DNA from: Planococcus koreensis
GTDB taxonomy: Bacteria; Bacillota; Bacilli; Bacillales_A; Planococcaceae
DNA: 64,000 nucleotides
Direction of reading: 5' to 3'
Assembly (NCBI RefSeq): GCF_004761975.1
Contig: NZ_RQII01000048.1
Coordinates: 1-64,000 of the forward strand
The position numbers and the translations under genes were made by a program. Below the pieces are notes generated by a model. It saw only the letters and a list, made by a program, of their open reading frames with translations, searched no databases and had not been told where the DNA came from. Below, piece after piece: positions 26,708-35,556 of the stretch (position 1 is the first letter of the stretch; every line of letters begins with the position of its first letter).

Positions 26708-28690
26708 ATGTTAATCGGCAAAAGCATTAATGGCCGCTATAAGATTTTAGAATTGATCGGCGGAGGCGGGATGTCGAACGTTTACCTGGCCCATGACATA
26801 ATTTTGGACCGGGATATTGCCATTAAGATTTTGCGCTATGATTTCTCCAATGAAGAAGAATTGCGCAGGCGATTCCAACGTGAGGCATTGTCGACCACCA
26901 GCCTGGCACACCCGAATATCGTCAACATTTTCGATGTAGGAGAAGAAGGCTCGCTGCATTATTTGGTAATGGAGTATGTGCCGGGGAAGACGCTCAAAGA
27001 ATACATAATCGAGCACTCGCCCGTCGAGCCTGAACAAGCTGTGAAAATCATGAAGCAGCTGACGTCAGCGTTGGCGCATGCCCACCAGAACCAGATCGTC
27101 CACCGCGACATCAAGCCGCAAAATATCCTGATGGATGCGGAAGGCAATGTAAAAATCACCGATTTCGGCATTGCGATGGCATTGAGTGCCACGTCTTATA
27201 CGCAAACCAATTCGGTGCTTGGGACAGTCCATTATTTGTCGCCGGAGCAAGCACGCGGCGGCGCAGCGAACAAGAAATCGGATATTTATTCACTGGGCAT
27301 TGTGATGTTTGAATTGCTTACAGGGCGTTTGCCGTTCTCAGGTGAATCTGCGGTATCGATTGCATTAAAGCATCTTCAGACAGAAACGCCGTCACTGCGT
27401 GAAATGGTGCCGACAATTCCACAAAGTCTGGAGAATGTCGTCTTAAAAGCGACTGCGAAAAACCCGCAGCACCGCTACCAGTCAGCCAACGAAATGGAAG
27501 AGGATTTGTCGACGGTTTTATTGCCGGAACGGCTCAATGAACCGAAGTTTACAGTCCCCCATGACGATGACGAGACGAAAGCGATGCCCGCCATCAAGGA
27601 TCCGAAAACGTTTGAACGTTCTCAGGAGACGAAAACCGTTGTGCCTGTCGACAGCGTAAAAATCGCTGGAGGCAGCAATAAAAAGCCTCCGGTTCCGGAA
27701 AAGAAAAAGAAGCTGCCATGGGCCATCGCAGTGATTGGCGCGCTGATTTTAGCTGGATTGATAACAGCGATAGCGTTTCCCGGACTGTTTGAACCGCGGC
27801 AAGTCGCTGTACCGGACGTTTCCGGCATGGAACGGAACGAAGCGGTTGAAGAATTGCAGGCTGCAGGCTTCCTGATTGGGGAAGAACAGCAGCAGCCTTC
27901 TGAAGATATTGAAGAAGGCCAGGTTATCCGGACGATCCCGGAATCCGGAAAAATGCGGGACCGGGAATCTGAGATTCAATTGTTCATTAGCTCAGGCAAA
28001 GAAAGTGTCTTGTTCGAGGATTATACCGGCGAAGATGCTGAAGAAACGGAAGAATTGCTGCGGCAGGCCAATTACATGGACGTGAGCCTTGTCGAGGAAT
28101 TTTCAGATGAACCAGCCGGCACCGTCCTCTCGCATGAACCGAGAGCCGGCGACGAAGTCATTGCTTCTGAAACAGAAGTGGTTTTGACGGTCAGCAAAGG
28201 CAAAGACATGCGCGCAGTGGAAAACATCGCTGGATTTTCCGAGGCGGATTTGAGCCAGTACGCGCGGACCTCCGGCTTCAATATCCGCATCATCGGGGAA
28301 GAGTCATCGGATACTGCTGCGGAAGGGACTGTCTTATCGCAGACCCCGGCTGCTGGTGAAGAACTGGAAGCGGGCAGTACCATCGAAGTGGTGATGTCAT
28401 CCGGCAAAGCTCCGCTGCCGCTGAAAACATATATCCGCACCGTTGATATTCCATACGAGCCGGCCGAACCGGCGGCGGAGGGCGAGGAGCCAGTGGAACA
28501 GACGATCCAGATTTATATCCAGGACAATGACAGTACAATGGCTGAGCCTGTCGAGGAGTTCACCATTACCGAAAGCGAGTCGCGTAAAGTCGAATTGCAG
28601 ATTGCAGAAGGCGGCAGCGCAACCTATCGCATCGTCCGCGACTCGACCGTTATTGAAGAAGACACCATCGAATACAATAACGTGGAATAA
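26708..28690 (+). CDS. prkC: Transmembrane Ser/Thr kinase with PASTA domains
   Basis: A 660-residue membrane kinase that senses peptidoglycan fragments and controls growth and wall metabolism. The cytoplasmic kinase domain (1-~275) has Lys40 in IAIKI, HRDIKPQN with catalytic Asp134, DFGIAM and SPEQARG. A linker leads to one membrane helix (about 336-358, after KKKKLPW). Outside are three PASTA repeats (about 362-565, starting VAVPDVSGM, VLFEDYTG and RAVENIAG) and a last domain of about 90 residues with Glu-rich strands, like the C-terminal Ig-like domain of B. subtilis PrkC. Confidence 0.96.
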   Translation: MLIGKSINGRYKILELIGGGGMSNVYLAHDIILDRDIAIKILRYDFSNEEELRRRFQREALSTTSLAHPNIVNIFDVGEEGSLHYLVMEYVPGKTLKEYIIEHSPVEPEQAVKIMKQLTSALAHAHQNQIVHRDIKPQNILMDAEGNVKITDFGIAMALSATSYTQTNSVLGTVHYLSPEQARGGAANKKSDIYSLGIVMFELLTGRLPFSGESAVSIALKHLQTETPSLREMVPTIPQSLENVVLKATAKNPQHRYQSANEMEEDLSTVLLPERLNEPKFTVPHDDDETKAMPAIKDPKTFERSQETKTVVPVDSVKIAGGSNKKPPVPEKKKKLPWAIAVIGALILAGLITAIAFPGLFEPRQVAVPDVSGMERNEAVEELQAAGFLIGEEQQQPSEDIEEGQVIRTIPESGKMRDRESEIQLFISSGKESVLFEDYTGEDAEETEELLRQANYMDVSLVEEFSDEPAGTVLSHEPRAGDEVIASETEVVLTVSKGKDMRAVENIAGFSEADLSQYARTSGFNIRIIGEESSDTAAEGTVLSQTPAAGEELEAGSTIEVVMSSGKAPLPLKTYIRTVDIPYEPAEPAAEGEEPVEQTIQIYIQDNDSTMAEPVEEFTITESESRKVELQIAEGGSATYRIVRDSTVIEEDTIEYNNVE

Positions 28691-28726
28691 AATCACTAGC
28701 TGACAATAGAAGGAGTGAAAACAAGC

Positions 28727-29623
28727 ATGCCGAAAGGTCAAATCAGAAAAGCGCTGAGCGGATTCTATTATGTTATGGACGAAGACGGCAAACGCTATAC
28801 CCAGTGCAGAGGCCGGGGCGTTTTCCGCAACCGCCAAATTTCCCCTCTGGTCGGCGATTATGTCGACTATGAAGCGGATAATGAACTGGAAGGCACCATC
28901 ACACATGTCCATGAACGGAAGAATGAACTGGTGCGCCCGCCCATCGCGAATGTCGACCAGGCAATTCTTGTGTTTTCCGCAAAACAGCCTGATTTCCATA
29001 CGATGCTATTGGACAGGTTTTTGACGGCGATCGAGTCTCATGATATCCAGCCTGTCATTTGCATCACCAAAATGGATTTGATGAACGACAGCGAAAAAGA
29101 AAATCTTGCTCATTTTATTGAGGATTATGAAAAAATCGGCTATGAAGTCATTCCGACATTCATTGGCGACCCTGAATTGCAGCAGCGCCTGATGCCTGTA
29201 CTCGAAGGCAAAATCAGTGTACTGGCGGGCCAATCAGGCGTCGGCAAATCAACGATGCTCAATACGATTCTGCCGGCGCTCGAGCTGAAAACTGATGCCA
29301 TTTCGAAAGCCTTGAACCGAGGCAAGCATACGACGCGCCACGTCGAGCTGATCGAGGTCAATAACGGCTTGCTGGCCGACACGCCAGGATTCAGTTCATT
29401 CGATTTTGATACGGTTGAAAAAGAAGAACTTTCCGAGTTCTTCCCTGAATTCGCTGCCCGTTCAAACGGCTGCAAATTCCGGGAATGCCTTCATTTAAAT
29501 GAACCGAAATGCGCAATCAAAGCAGCAGTGGAAAATAAAGAAATCCCGGAATACCGCTATAAGCATTACTTGAAATTCCTGGATGAAATTATGACGAGAA
29601 AGCCGAGGTACTCCAATGATTAA
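28727..29623 (+). CDS. rsgA: RsgA, circularly permuted GTPase for 30S ribosome maturation
   Basis: The 298-residue GTPase (CpgA in B. subtilis) acts on late 30S assembly and is linked to PrkC signalling there. It has an N-terminal OB fold (1-~60), G4 TKMD before G1 GQSGVGKST (about 168) and G3 DTPGF, the permuted order typical of the family, and a C-terminal zinc region with C-x-H-containing [15 protein letters not shown] start at ATG 28727, ten bases after AAGGAG; GTG 28715 overlaps that site. It overlaps rpe by eight bases. Confidence 0.95.
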   Translation: MPKGQIRKALSGFYYVMDEDGKRYTQCRGRGVFRNRQISPLVGDYVDYEADNELEGTITHVHERKNELVRPPIANVDQAILVFSAKQPDFHTMLLDRFLTAIESHDIQPVICITKMDLMNDSEKENLAHFIEDYEKIGYEVIPTFIGDPELQQRLMPVLEGKISVLAGQSGVGKSTMLNTILPALELKTDAISKALNRGKHTTRHVELIEVNNGLLADTPGFSSFDFDTVEKEELSEFFPEFAARSNGCKFRECLHLNEPKCAIKAAVENKEIPEYRYKHYLKFLDEIMTRKPRYSND

Positions 29624-30281
29624 AATTGCACCTTCGATACTAGCAGCAGATTTTGCAAAATTGGGAGAAGAAGTTCTCGAAGTTGAAAAAGCAGGAGCGG
29701 ATTGGATCCACATTGATGTCATGGATGGCCATTTCGTTCCGAATATCTCTTTTGGCGCGATTGTGGTGGACGCTATCCGCCCATTGACGAAACTTCCGCT
29801 TGATGTCCACTTGATGATTGAAAATGCAGACCGCTACATCGAGGATTTCGCCAAAGCAGGAGCGGATTACATCACGGTCCATGTTGAAGCATGCCCGCAT
29901 TTGCACCGGACAATCCAATTGATCCGCGCATCCGGTGTTAAGCCAGGGGTCGTTTTGAATCCGCATTCGCCGATCGAAACAATTCTTCCAATCCTTGAAG
30001 ATATTGATCTCGTATTGTTCATGACGGTCAACCCGGGCTTCGGCGGCCAGAAATTCATCGAATCGGTCGTGCCGAAAGTGGAACAATTGTCGAAAATCAT
30101 CCGTGAAAAAGGCTTGTCAATCGACATCCAAATCGACGGCGGCATCAATGAAGAAACGATTATTCCATGTGCGAAAGCCGGCGCCAATGTATTTGTAGCA
30201 GGTTCTGCAATTTTTGGGAAAAGGGATCGCCGCGAAGCATTGCAGGCGATCAAACGGGCTGGAGAAGAGGCCATCTCATGA
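29616..30281 (+). CDS. rpe: Ribulose-phosphate 3-epimerase
   Basis: Interconverts ribulose 5-phosphate and xylulose 5-phosphate in the pentose phosphate pathway. The 221-residue TIM barrel carries the metal and acid/base motifs [25 protein letters not shown] and IDGGIN. ATG 29616 lies within the rsgA 3' end, and thiN overlaps its stop by four bases. The rsgA-rpe-thiN order is the same as in B. subtilis. Confidence 0.96.
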   Translation: MIKIAPSILAADFAKLGEEVLEVEKAGADWIHIDVMDGHFVPNISFGAIVVDAIRPLTKLPLDVHLMIENADRYIEDFAKAGADYITVHVEACPHLHRTIQLIRASGVKPGVVLNPHSPIETILPILEDIDLVLFMTVNPGFGGQKFIESVVPKVEQLSKIIREKGLSIDIQIDGGINEETIIPCAKAGANVFVAGSAIFGKRDRREALQAIKRAGEEAIS

Positions 30282-30919
30282 ATGTCGTAATTGTCGGCAG
30301 CGGACCGGTGGACGAACTGCCGGACTTCGCCGCTTGGCCAGATGCGGTATTCATCGGGGTGGACGCGGGGACATTGGTGTTGCTGGAACAAGGCATTTTT
30401 CCTAAAGCTGCGGTCGGCGATTTCGATTCGGTGTCGCAGAGGGAATTGGATGAAATCGCTTCGCTGTTCCCTGATTTCAGCCGGGCAGAAGAAGAAAAGG
30501 ATGAAACCGATACGGAACTTGCGCTGGAGAAGGCGATGGAATTTTCACCGCAGCATGTTTTTGTGGCGGGTGTAACCGGTGGACGGCTGGATCATTACAT
30601 GAGCGCGCTCCACGCTGTTTACCATGTCCATCTCAAGCATTCCGGCATCAAGTTCTACATCGTCAACAAACAGAACCGCATCCGCTTTTTGGAACCCGGC
30701 ATCCACAAAATCCAACGGGAAAACGGCTACCGCTTCATCTCGTTTTATCCATTCGCTGAGGAGATTGAAGGCTTCACATTGGAGAACTTCAAATATCCTG
30801 TTGTGGATGAAACCATCCGTTTCGGTTCCACGCGTTTCGTCAGCAACGAATTTGACGGCGAGGGCACCGTGTCCTTTACAAAAGGCAGCTGCATCGTCAT
30901 CGAAAGCGCAGACATATGA
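30278..30919 (+). CDS. thiN: Thiamine pyrophosphokinase
   Basis: Converts thiamine to thiamine diphosphate with ATP. The 213-residue protein has the ATP/thiamine site motifs GVDAGT, VGDFDS and DTDTELAL, the [11 protein letters not shown] motif, and a C-terminal beta domain. It starts at ATG 30278 overlapping rpe. The product is the cofactor of transketolase, the enzyme next to Rpe in the pentose phosphate pathway, which may explain the pairing. A strong terminator follows. Confidence 0.94.
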   Translation: MNVVIVGSGPVDELPDFAAWPDAVFIGVDAGTLVLLEQGIFPKAAVGDFDSVSQRELDEIASLFPDFSRAEEEKDETDTELALEKAMEFSPQHVFVAGVTGGRLDHYMSALHAVYHVHLKHSGIKFYIVNKQNRIRFLEPGIHKIQRENGYRFISFYPFAEEIEGFTLENFKYPVVDETIRFGSTRFVSNEFDGEGTVSFTKGSCIVIESADI

Positions 30920-30956
30920 AAAGGTGCATCGGATTTTTCCGATGCACCTTTTATTT
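30919..30956 (+). terminator. Strong intrinsic terminator after thiN
   Basis: A perfect 14-base stem, AAAAGGTGCATCGG (30919-30932) with CCGATGCACCTTTT (30939-30952), ends in a T-rich tract. It closes the prpC-thiN group. Confidence 0.92.
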
Positions 30957-30989
30957 TTGGGGATAGCTATTAAAAATTCAATTGATGAG

Positions 30990-31108
30990 CCGATATTCCG
31001 CAAAACAGCCCCGCTTTCCTGCGGGCTTGCGCCGAACTAACTCGTGCTAGTGCACGAGTGGATTTCGGCACTTCGCTCTCCCGCGGGAGTCGGGACTGGT
31101 TTGCTCCA
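30990..31108 (-). repeat. GC-rich intergenic repeat, family 1 copy A (inverted)
   Basis: Read on the minus strand, the copy begins GGAGCAAACCAGTCCCGACT, passes CGCGGGAGAGCGAAGTGCCGA, and ends GCCCGCAGGAAAGCG then GGGCTGTTTTGCGGAATATC. The start and end match copy C at 57074-57192 closely. An internal hairpin CTCGTG/CACGAG (31041-31058) replaces the middle of the other copies. No coding frame of interest. I recognise the type as a recurrent Bacillales intergenic element; its function is unknown to me. Confidence 0.75.
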
Positions 31109-31207
31109 TATCTGGAGATTTGAACAATATGCAGTTACTTCTATCTTTCAAATTTTTCAATAAAAGAAATGATCCTTTACTAAGAAATACCATTGAATGA
31201 AGTGGAT

Positions 31208-31335
31208 GACGGCGACTCCAGCGGGAGCAGTGATGGAGCAAAGCGACAGAGCGACGAGCTGAAGACCCTGGACTGATCAAAGCGAGGGAAGAGGCTTCAG
31301 CCGTGCCCGCGGAAAGCGTCCGGCTGAAGCGAAAT
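31208..31335 (+). repeat. GC-rich intergenic repeat, family 1 copy B
   Basis: This copy runs GACGGCGACTCCAGCGGGAG, then AGCGACGAGCTGAAGACCC, and ends GCCCGCGGAAAGCGTCCGGC followed by TGAAGCGAAAT. It has the CGACTCC.GCGGGAG start and the CCCGCGGAAAGCG end of the family, but a different tail from copies A and C. With copy A it fills the thiN-rpmB gap in opposite orientation, about 100 bases apart. The gap contains no gene that I can support. Confidence 0.75.
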
Positions 31336-31372
31336 GAAATATATATTAAATAGCGCATTATGATTCTTAAAA

Positions 31373-31413
31373 AAGAAAAAATGCCGGATCTGACTGATGT
31401 CAGATTCGGCATT
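31373..31413 (-). terminator. Intrinsic terminator of rpmB
   Basis: Minus-strand stem AATGCCGAATCTGAC (31413-31399) pairs with GTCAGATCCGGCATT (31394-31380), one mismatch, followed by a T-rich tract (the A run at 31373-31379). Confidence 0.9.
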
Positions 31414-31429
31414 CGTGTTGGGCGAGTGA

Positions 31430-31618
31430 TTAAACGCGCTCAACTTTTCCTGATTTCATTGCTCTTGCAGAAACCCATACACGTTTCGGTTTACCGTTTA
31501 CAAGGATACGAACTTTTTGAAGGTTTGCTCCCCATGTACGTTTTGTCGAGTTTAACGCGTGTGAACGAGCGTTTCCAGCGCGAGCTTTACGTCCGCTAAT
31601 AGCACATACTTTAGGCAT
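31430..31618 (-). CDS. rpmB: Ribosomal protein L28
   Basis: The 62-residue 50S protein L28 has the standard [16 protein letters not shown] start and the [11 protein letters not shown] motif. It lacks the paired zinc cysteines of some L28 forms: only Cys5 is present. AGGAGGG sits eight bases before the ATG. It is transcribed alone on the minus strand, divergent from asp23-fakA, with its own promoter and terminator, as in B. subtilis. Confidence 0.97.
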   Translation of the reverse strand: MPKVCAISGRKARAGNARSHALNSTKRTWGANLQKVRILVNGKPKRVWVSARAMKSGKVERV

Positions 31619-31693
31619 GTAAGTCCCTCCTCACAAGTGAAGCTGAAAATTATAATAGAATTTCAGTTCGTTTTTCGTTTCACATACTTTAAT

Positions 31694-31722
31694 AATTTAC
31701 CACAGGTATTTAGCCTTTGCAA
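31694..31722 (-). promoter_or_regulatory. Sigma-A promoter of rpmB
   Basis: On the minus strand TTGCAA (31722-31717), a 17-base spacer and TAAATT (31699-31694), about 75 bases before the rpmB start. Confidence 0.6.
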
Positions 31723-31782
31723 GATATTTTCACAGGTCTTTCAAGAAAAAAACCTTTACACCCCAAACGCCTGCTTTTCTTG

Positions 31783-31788
31783 TATAAT
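31783..31788 (+). promoter_or_regulatory. Candidate -10 box for asp23-fakA
   Basis: A perfect TATAAT lies 50 bases before asp23. No good -35 sits at 16-18 bases; TTTACA at 31755-31760 is 22 bases away. Possibly activator-dependent. Confidence 0.4.
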
Positions 31789-31838
31789 GGTTTCATGTAG
31801 AATGAAAAGAGTGAAATAGGACTCAAGGAGGAATTCCA

Positions 31839-32201
31839 ATGTCGATTGAATTGAAAAACGAATACGGCCAAATCGATATTTCCAATGATGTAATCGCCCA
31901 AATTGCAGGCGGAGCGGCAATCGAATGCTACGGAATCGTAGGGATGGCGACGAAGCATCAGATCAGAGATGGCCTGACCGATATATTGCGCAAAGAGAAT
32001 TTCGCTAAAGGTGTCATTGTCCGCCAGGAAGATAAAGATTTGAGCATTGATATGTATGTCATCATCAGCTACGGAACAAAAATTTCCGAAGTGGCGTACC
32101 AAGTCCAGTCCAAAGTGAAATACACAATTACCAAGACGCTTGGCATGCCTGTCAAAGCAGTCAATATTTATGTTCAAGGAGTTCGTGTGACGAACCCGTA
32201 A
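31839..32201 (+). CDS. Asp23/Gls24 family protein (YloU type)
   Basis: A 120-residue Asp23/Gls24 protein. These small cytoplasmic proteins associate with the membrane or with fatty-acid kinase; their biochemical role is unclear. The pattern IDISNDVIAQIAGGAA.ECYGIVGMA at residues 12-36 and the C-terminal VNIYVQGVR are typical. GGAGG lies eight bases before the ATG. It is directly followed by fakA, a pairing conserved in Bacillales, suggesting a shared role in lipid or envelope metabolism. Confidence 0.9.
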   Translation: MSIELKNEYGQIDISNDVIAQIAGGAAIECYGIVGMATKHQIRDGLTDILRKENFAKGVIVRQEDKDLSIDMYVIISYGTKISEVAYQVQSKVKYTITKTLGMPVKAVNIYVQGVRVTNP

Positions 32202-32219
32202 GAGGAGGAAGAAACGGCT

Positions 32220-33872
32220 ATGAAGTCTTTAAATGGAATTCAGTTCGCGGATATGGTGCAGATGGGTGCCCATCACCTTTATCAAAATGCGGATTATGTA
32301 GATGCATTGAATGTATTTCCAGTGCCAGACGGTGATACTGGAACGAACATGAACTTGTCTATGACTTCGGGGGCGAAAGAAACCGAAGCGCATGCACAAG
32401 AACATATCGGCAAAACGGCAGGAGCATTATCAAAAGGATTGTTGATGGGAGCGCGCGGAAATTCGGGCGTTATTTTATCGCAATTATTCCGAGGTTTTGG
32501 CAAATCGATTGCCAATGAACCGGAATTGTCGGCTGTCAAATTTGCGGAAGCTCTTCAGCACGGCGTAGAAACAGCGTATAAAGCGGTGATGAAGCCGGTT
32601 GAAGGCACAATCTTGACTGTAGCTAAAGACGCTGCAGCAAAAGGCATGGAAGTTTCAAAAACAGAAACGGATGTTATTACGCTTTTCGAAGCCGTGGTCA
32701 TGGAAGCGAAAGCTTCACTTGAACGCACACCGGATCTGCTTCCTGTATTAAAAGAAGTCGGCGTTGTCGACAGCGGCGGCCAAGGGCTAGTCTACGTGTA
32801 CGAAGGATTTCTTGCTTCATTGAAAGGCGAGCAATTGCCGGAGAAGCATGCCCATAACACGATGGATGATTTGGTCAGCGCTGAACACCATAAGAACATC
32901 GCAGGCTTCATGGACACATCGGATATTGAATTCGGTTATTGCACGGAATTCATGGTGAAATTCGAAGAAGGCAAAAAAGAATTCAACGAAGCAGCTTTCC
33001 GTACAGACTTGAGCGGCTACGGCGATTCGCTTTTGGTCATCTCGGATGATGAAGTCGCGAAAATCCATATCCACTCGGAAGAACCGGGCAAAGTGCTTAC
33101 ATACGGCCAAGAATACGGCAGCTTGATTTCGATGAAAATCGAGAACATGCGCCAACAGCATATCGATATCGTTGGCGAGGATTTCCGCAAAGGCGAACCG
33201 AAAAAAACGGCGACGCATCCTTACGCAGTCGTGACTGTCGCAATGGGTGAAGGCGTAGCTGAACTTCTCAGAAGCATCGGAGCATCTTACGTCATTGAAG
33301 GCGGGCAAACGATGAACCCCTCGACGGAAGACATCGTCAACGCGGTTAAATCGATCGGTGCAGAACGCGTACTGATTTTGCCGAACAATAAAAACATCAT
33401 CATGGCAGCCGAGCAGGCGGCGGAATTGCTCGATATCGAAGCAGCCGTAGTGCCAACTAAAGACGTGCCGCAGGGAATGGCCGCATTGCTGGCATTCAAT
33501 GCCAACGCGACAGTTGATGAAAACCTGAAAACAATGGCGAATGCATCGAAACAAGTGAAATCGGGCTCTGTGACATTTGCAGTCCGTGATACTACAATTG
33601 ATGGCGTGACCATTACGAAAGATGACTTCATGGGAATCTCAGAAGGCAAAATCGTCATTTCAGATGCCAGCTTAGAGCGGGTTACGGAAGAATTGGCGAA
33701 AAAACTCATCGATGAAGATTCTGAAATCGTCACTATTCTTTTCGGTGAAGATGTGAACGAATCGGATGCTGAGAAATTGGGCGGATTCATCGAAACCCTC
33801 AATAGCGAAGTCGAAGTGGAAATCCACAACGGCAAGCAGCCGCTTTATCCTTATATAATTTCTGTTGAATAG
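32220..33872 (+). CDS. fakA: Fatty acid kinase ATP-binding subunit FakA
   Basis: Phosphorylates exogenous fatty acids held by FakB (DegV) proteins so that PlsX/PlsY can use them. The 550-residue protein has an N-terminal DhaL/DAK2 nucleotide domain with NVFPVPDGDTGTNM near 26-39 and GARGNSGVILSQLFRGF near 76-92, a middle domain, and a C-terminal DegV-like domain. It starts 19 bases after the asp23-like gene with AGAGGAGGAAG before it. Its product feeds the same acyl-phosphate pool as plsX at 38259. No fakB lies in this window. Confidence 0.94.
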   Translation: MKSLNGIQFADMVQMGAHHLYQNADYVDALNVFPVPDGDTGTNMNLSMTSGAKETEAHAQEHIGKTAGALSKGLLMGARGNSGVILSQLFRGFGKSIANEPELSAVKFAEALQHGVETAYKAVMKPVEGTILTVAKDAAAKGMEVSKTETDVITLFEAVVMEAKASLERTPDLLPVLKEVGVVDSGGQGLVYVYEGFLASLKGEQLPEKHAHNTMDDLVSAEHHKNIAGFMDTSDIEFGYCTEFMVKFEEGKKEFNEAAFRTDLSGYGDSLLVISDDEVAKIHIHSEEPGKVLTYGQEYGSLISMKIENMRQQHIDIVGEDFRKGEPKKTATHPYAVVTVAMGEGVAELLRSIGASYVIEGGQTMNPSTEDIVNAVKSIGAERVLILPNNKNIIMAAEQAAELLDIEAAVVPTKDVPQGMAALLAFNANATVDENLKTMANASKQVKSGSVTFAVRDTTIDGVTITKDDFMGISEGKIVISDASLERVTEELAKKLIDEDSEIVTILFGEDVNESDAEKLGGFIETLNSEVEVEIHNGKQPLYPYIISVE

Positions 33873-33880
33873 AAACCCTT

Positions 33881-33908
33881 AGCGCATACAAATGTATGCG
33901 CTTTTTTA
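33881..33908 (+). terminator. Intrinsic terminator after fakA
   Basis: AGCGCATAC (33881-33889) pairs with GTATGCGCT (33894-33902), a four-base loop, then a run of T's. Confidence 0.9.
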
Positions 33909-33911
33909 TTT

Positions 33912-33940
33912 TTGTAGATTGTGGCAAATTCATGTACACT
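33912..33940 (+). promoter_or_regulatory. Possible sigma-A promoter for sdaAB-sdaAA-recG
   Basis: TTGTAG (33912-33917), 17 bases, TACACT (33935-33940), 37 bases before sdaAB. Both boxes are imperfect. Confidence 0.4.
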
Positions 33941-33977
33941 GAAGGTAGACGCAACTAGATAGAAAGGGGTTTGAGCA

Positions 33978-34640
33978 ATGAAGTTCAAATCTGTTTTTGA
34001 TATTATAGGACCGGTCATGATCGGTCCCTCTTCTTCGCATACGGCGGGTGCCGCGCGCATCGGAAGAGTGGCAAGGGATTTATTCGGCCGCCAGCCGAAA
34101 TGGGCGAAGATCCATTTATACGGCTCGTTCGCCGAGACATATAAAGGGCATAGCACGGATGTAGCAATCGTCGGCGGACTGTTGGACTACGATACGTTTG
34201 ATGAGCGCATCAAAACTTCTTTTGAAGAAGCGGAAAAGCTGGGCATGGCATTCGAGTTCATCCCGGAAACCGCCAGCGTTGAACACCCGAATACCGCACG
34301 CATCGTCATTGGCGATGAACGTTCGGAAATGTCGCTGATGGGCATTTCCATCGGTGGCGGTAAAATAGAAATCACGGAATTGAACGGATTCCCGCTGCGC
34401 TTGTCCGGCAACCATCCGGCGATCCTGGTGGTCCATGATGACCGCTCTGGCTGCATCGCAAACGTAGCGAATTGCTTGTATAAATACGATATCAACATCG
34501 GCCATATGGAAGTGTCCCGGAAAGAAAAAGGGGACATGGCGCTTATGGTCATTGAAGTGGATCAGAATGTCGACAAAGAAGTGTTGGATGAGCTTACTGA
34601 GCTGCCGAACATTACACAAGTGACGCGAATCGCTGATTGA
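33978..34640 (+). CDS. sdaAB: L-serine dehydratase, beta subunit
   Basis: One of two subunits of the iron-sulfur L-serine deaminase (serine to pyruvate plus ammonia). The 220-residue protein has the SDH-beta domain with IIGPVMIGPSSSHTAGAARIG at the N-terminus and an ACT domain at the C-terminus (about 147-220, starting PAILVVHDD). AGAAAGGGG lies before the ATG. The alpha subunit follows after 16 bases. With dsdA at 11956 the window encodes deaminases for both serine enantiomers. Confidence 0.95.
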   Translation: MKFKSVFDIIGPVMIGPSSSHTAGAARIGRVARDLFGRQPKWAKIHLYGSFAETYKGHSTDVAIVGGLLDYDTFDERIKTSFEEAEKLGMAFEFIPETASVEHPNTARIVIGDERSEMSLMGISIGGGKIEITELNGFPLRLSGNHPAILVVHDDRSGCIANVANCLYKYDINIGHMEVSRKEKGDMALMVIEVDQNVDKEVLDELTELPNITQVTRIAD

Positions 34641-34656
34641 GAAGGAGGCAAATGGA

Positions 34657-35556
34657 GTGGAACCTTTATTCCGCAATGTAAAAGAATTGGTGGCACGGGC
34701 TGAACAGGAAAATAAATTGATTTCAGAAATCATGATTGAGCAGGAAATGCTCGTCACTGACCGGCCGCGCGAAGATATCATGAAACAGATGGACCGCAAT
34801 TTGACGGTCATGGAAGAAGCCGTTGAAAAAGGGCTGAAAGGCGTGCATTCCGTATCCGGTTTAACAGGCGGCGACGCTGTTTTGCTGCAGGCGTATATGG
34901 AAAAAGGCAATACGCTGTCAGGCAACCTTTTATTGGACGCTGTCAGCAAAGCTGTGGCGACAAACGAAGTCAACGCGGCGATGGGTACGATTTGTGCGAC
35001 ACCTACAGCGGGTTCAGCAGGCGTTGTGCCAGGAACCTTGTTTGCAGTAAAAAACCAGCTTAACCCAACTCGGGAACAGATGATCCGTTATTTGTTCACG
35101 TCGGGTGCTTTCGGCTTTGTTGTCGCGAATAATGCGTCGATTTCAGGTGCAGAGGGCGGCTGCCAAGCGGAAGTCGGATCAGCTGCCGGAATGGCCGCTG
35201 CTGCGATCGTGGAGATGGCGGGCGGAACACCGCAGCAATCTTCTGAAGCATTTGCGATTACATTGAAAAATATGCTCGGACTGGTTTGTGATCCAGTGGC
35301 AGGCCTTGTCGAAGTGCCTTGCGTCAAACGCAATGCCATGGGCGCAGCCAATTCGGTTGTAGCTGCCGATATGGCACTTGCAGGCGTAACCAGCCGCATT
35401 CCATGCGATGAAGTGATCAGCGCAATGTATGAAATCGGTAAATCGATGCCGAGCGCATTGAGAGAAACGGCAAAAGGCGGACTTGCCGCTACTCCGACCG
35501 GCAAATGGCTGGAAGCGAAAATATTTGGCGGGTCCGTGGTCGGCAGTGGGCAGTAA
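34657..35556 (+). CDS. sdaAA: L-serine dehydratase, alpha subunit
   Basis: The catalytic, [4Fe-4S]-binding subunit. In the 299 residues, cysteines at GTICATPTAGSAG, GLVCDPVAGLVEVPCVKRN and the IPCDEV segment match the cluster-binding pattern of the family. The start is GTG 34657, eight bases after GAAGGAGG; an ATG at 34652 is out of frame. The 3' end overlaps the recG start by 11 bases. Confidence 0.95.
   Translation: MEPLFRNVKELVARAEQENKLISEIMIEQEMLVTDRPREDIMKQMDRNLTVMEEAVEKGLKGVHSVSGLTGGDAVLLQAYMEKGNTLSGNLLLDAVSKAVATNEVNAAMGTICATPTAGSAGVVPGTLFAVKNQLNPTREQMIRYLFTSGAFGFVVANNASISGAEGGCQAEVGSAAGMAAAAIVEMAGGTPQQSSEAFAITLKNMLGLVCDPVAGLVEVPCVKRNAMGAANSVVAADMALAGVTSRIPCDEVISAMYEIGKSMPSALRETAKGGLAATPTGKWLEAKIFGGSVVGSGQ

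Noticed and set aside
30920-31430. Possible SpoVM-like micro-gene
   Set aside because: No short frame with the SpoVM pattern or a ribosome site could be found.
31360-31599. Possible small gene on the plus strand over rpmB
   Set aside because: rpmB on the minus strand has a promoter, ribosome site, terminator and full L28 identity.
32817-33554. 245-codon antisense frame opposite fakA
   Set aside because: It lies wholly within fakA, is rich in Phe, His, Arg and Cys as expected for an antisense shadow, and lacks a start signal.
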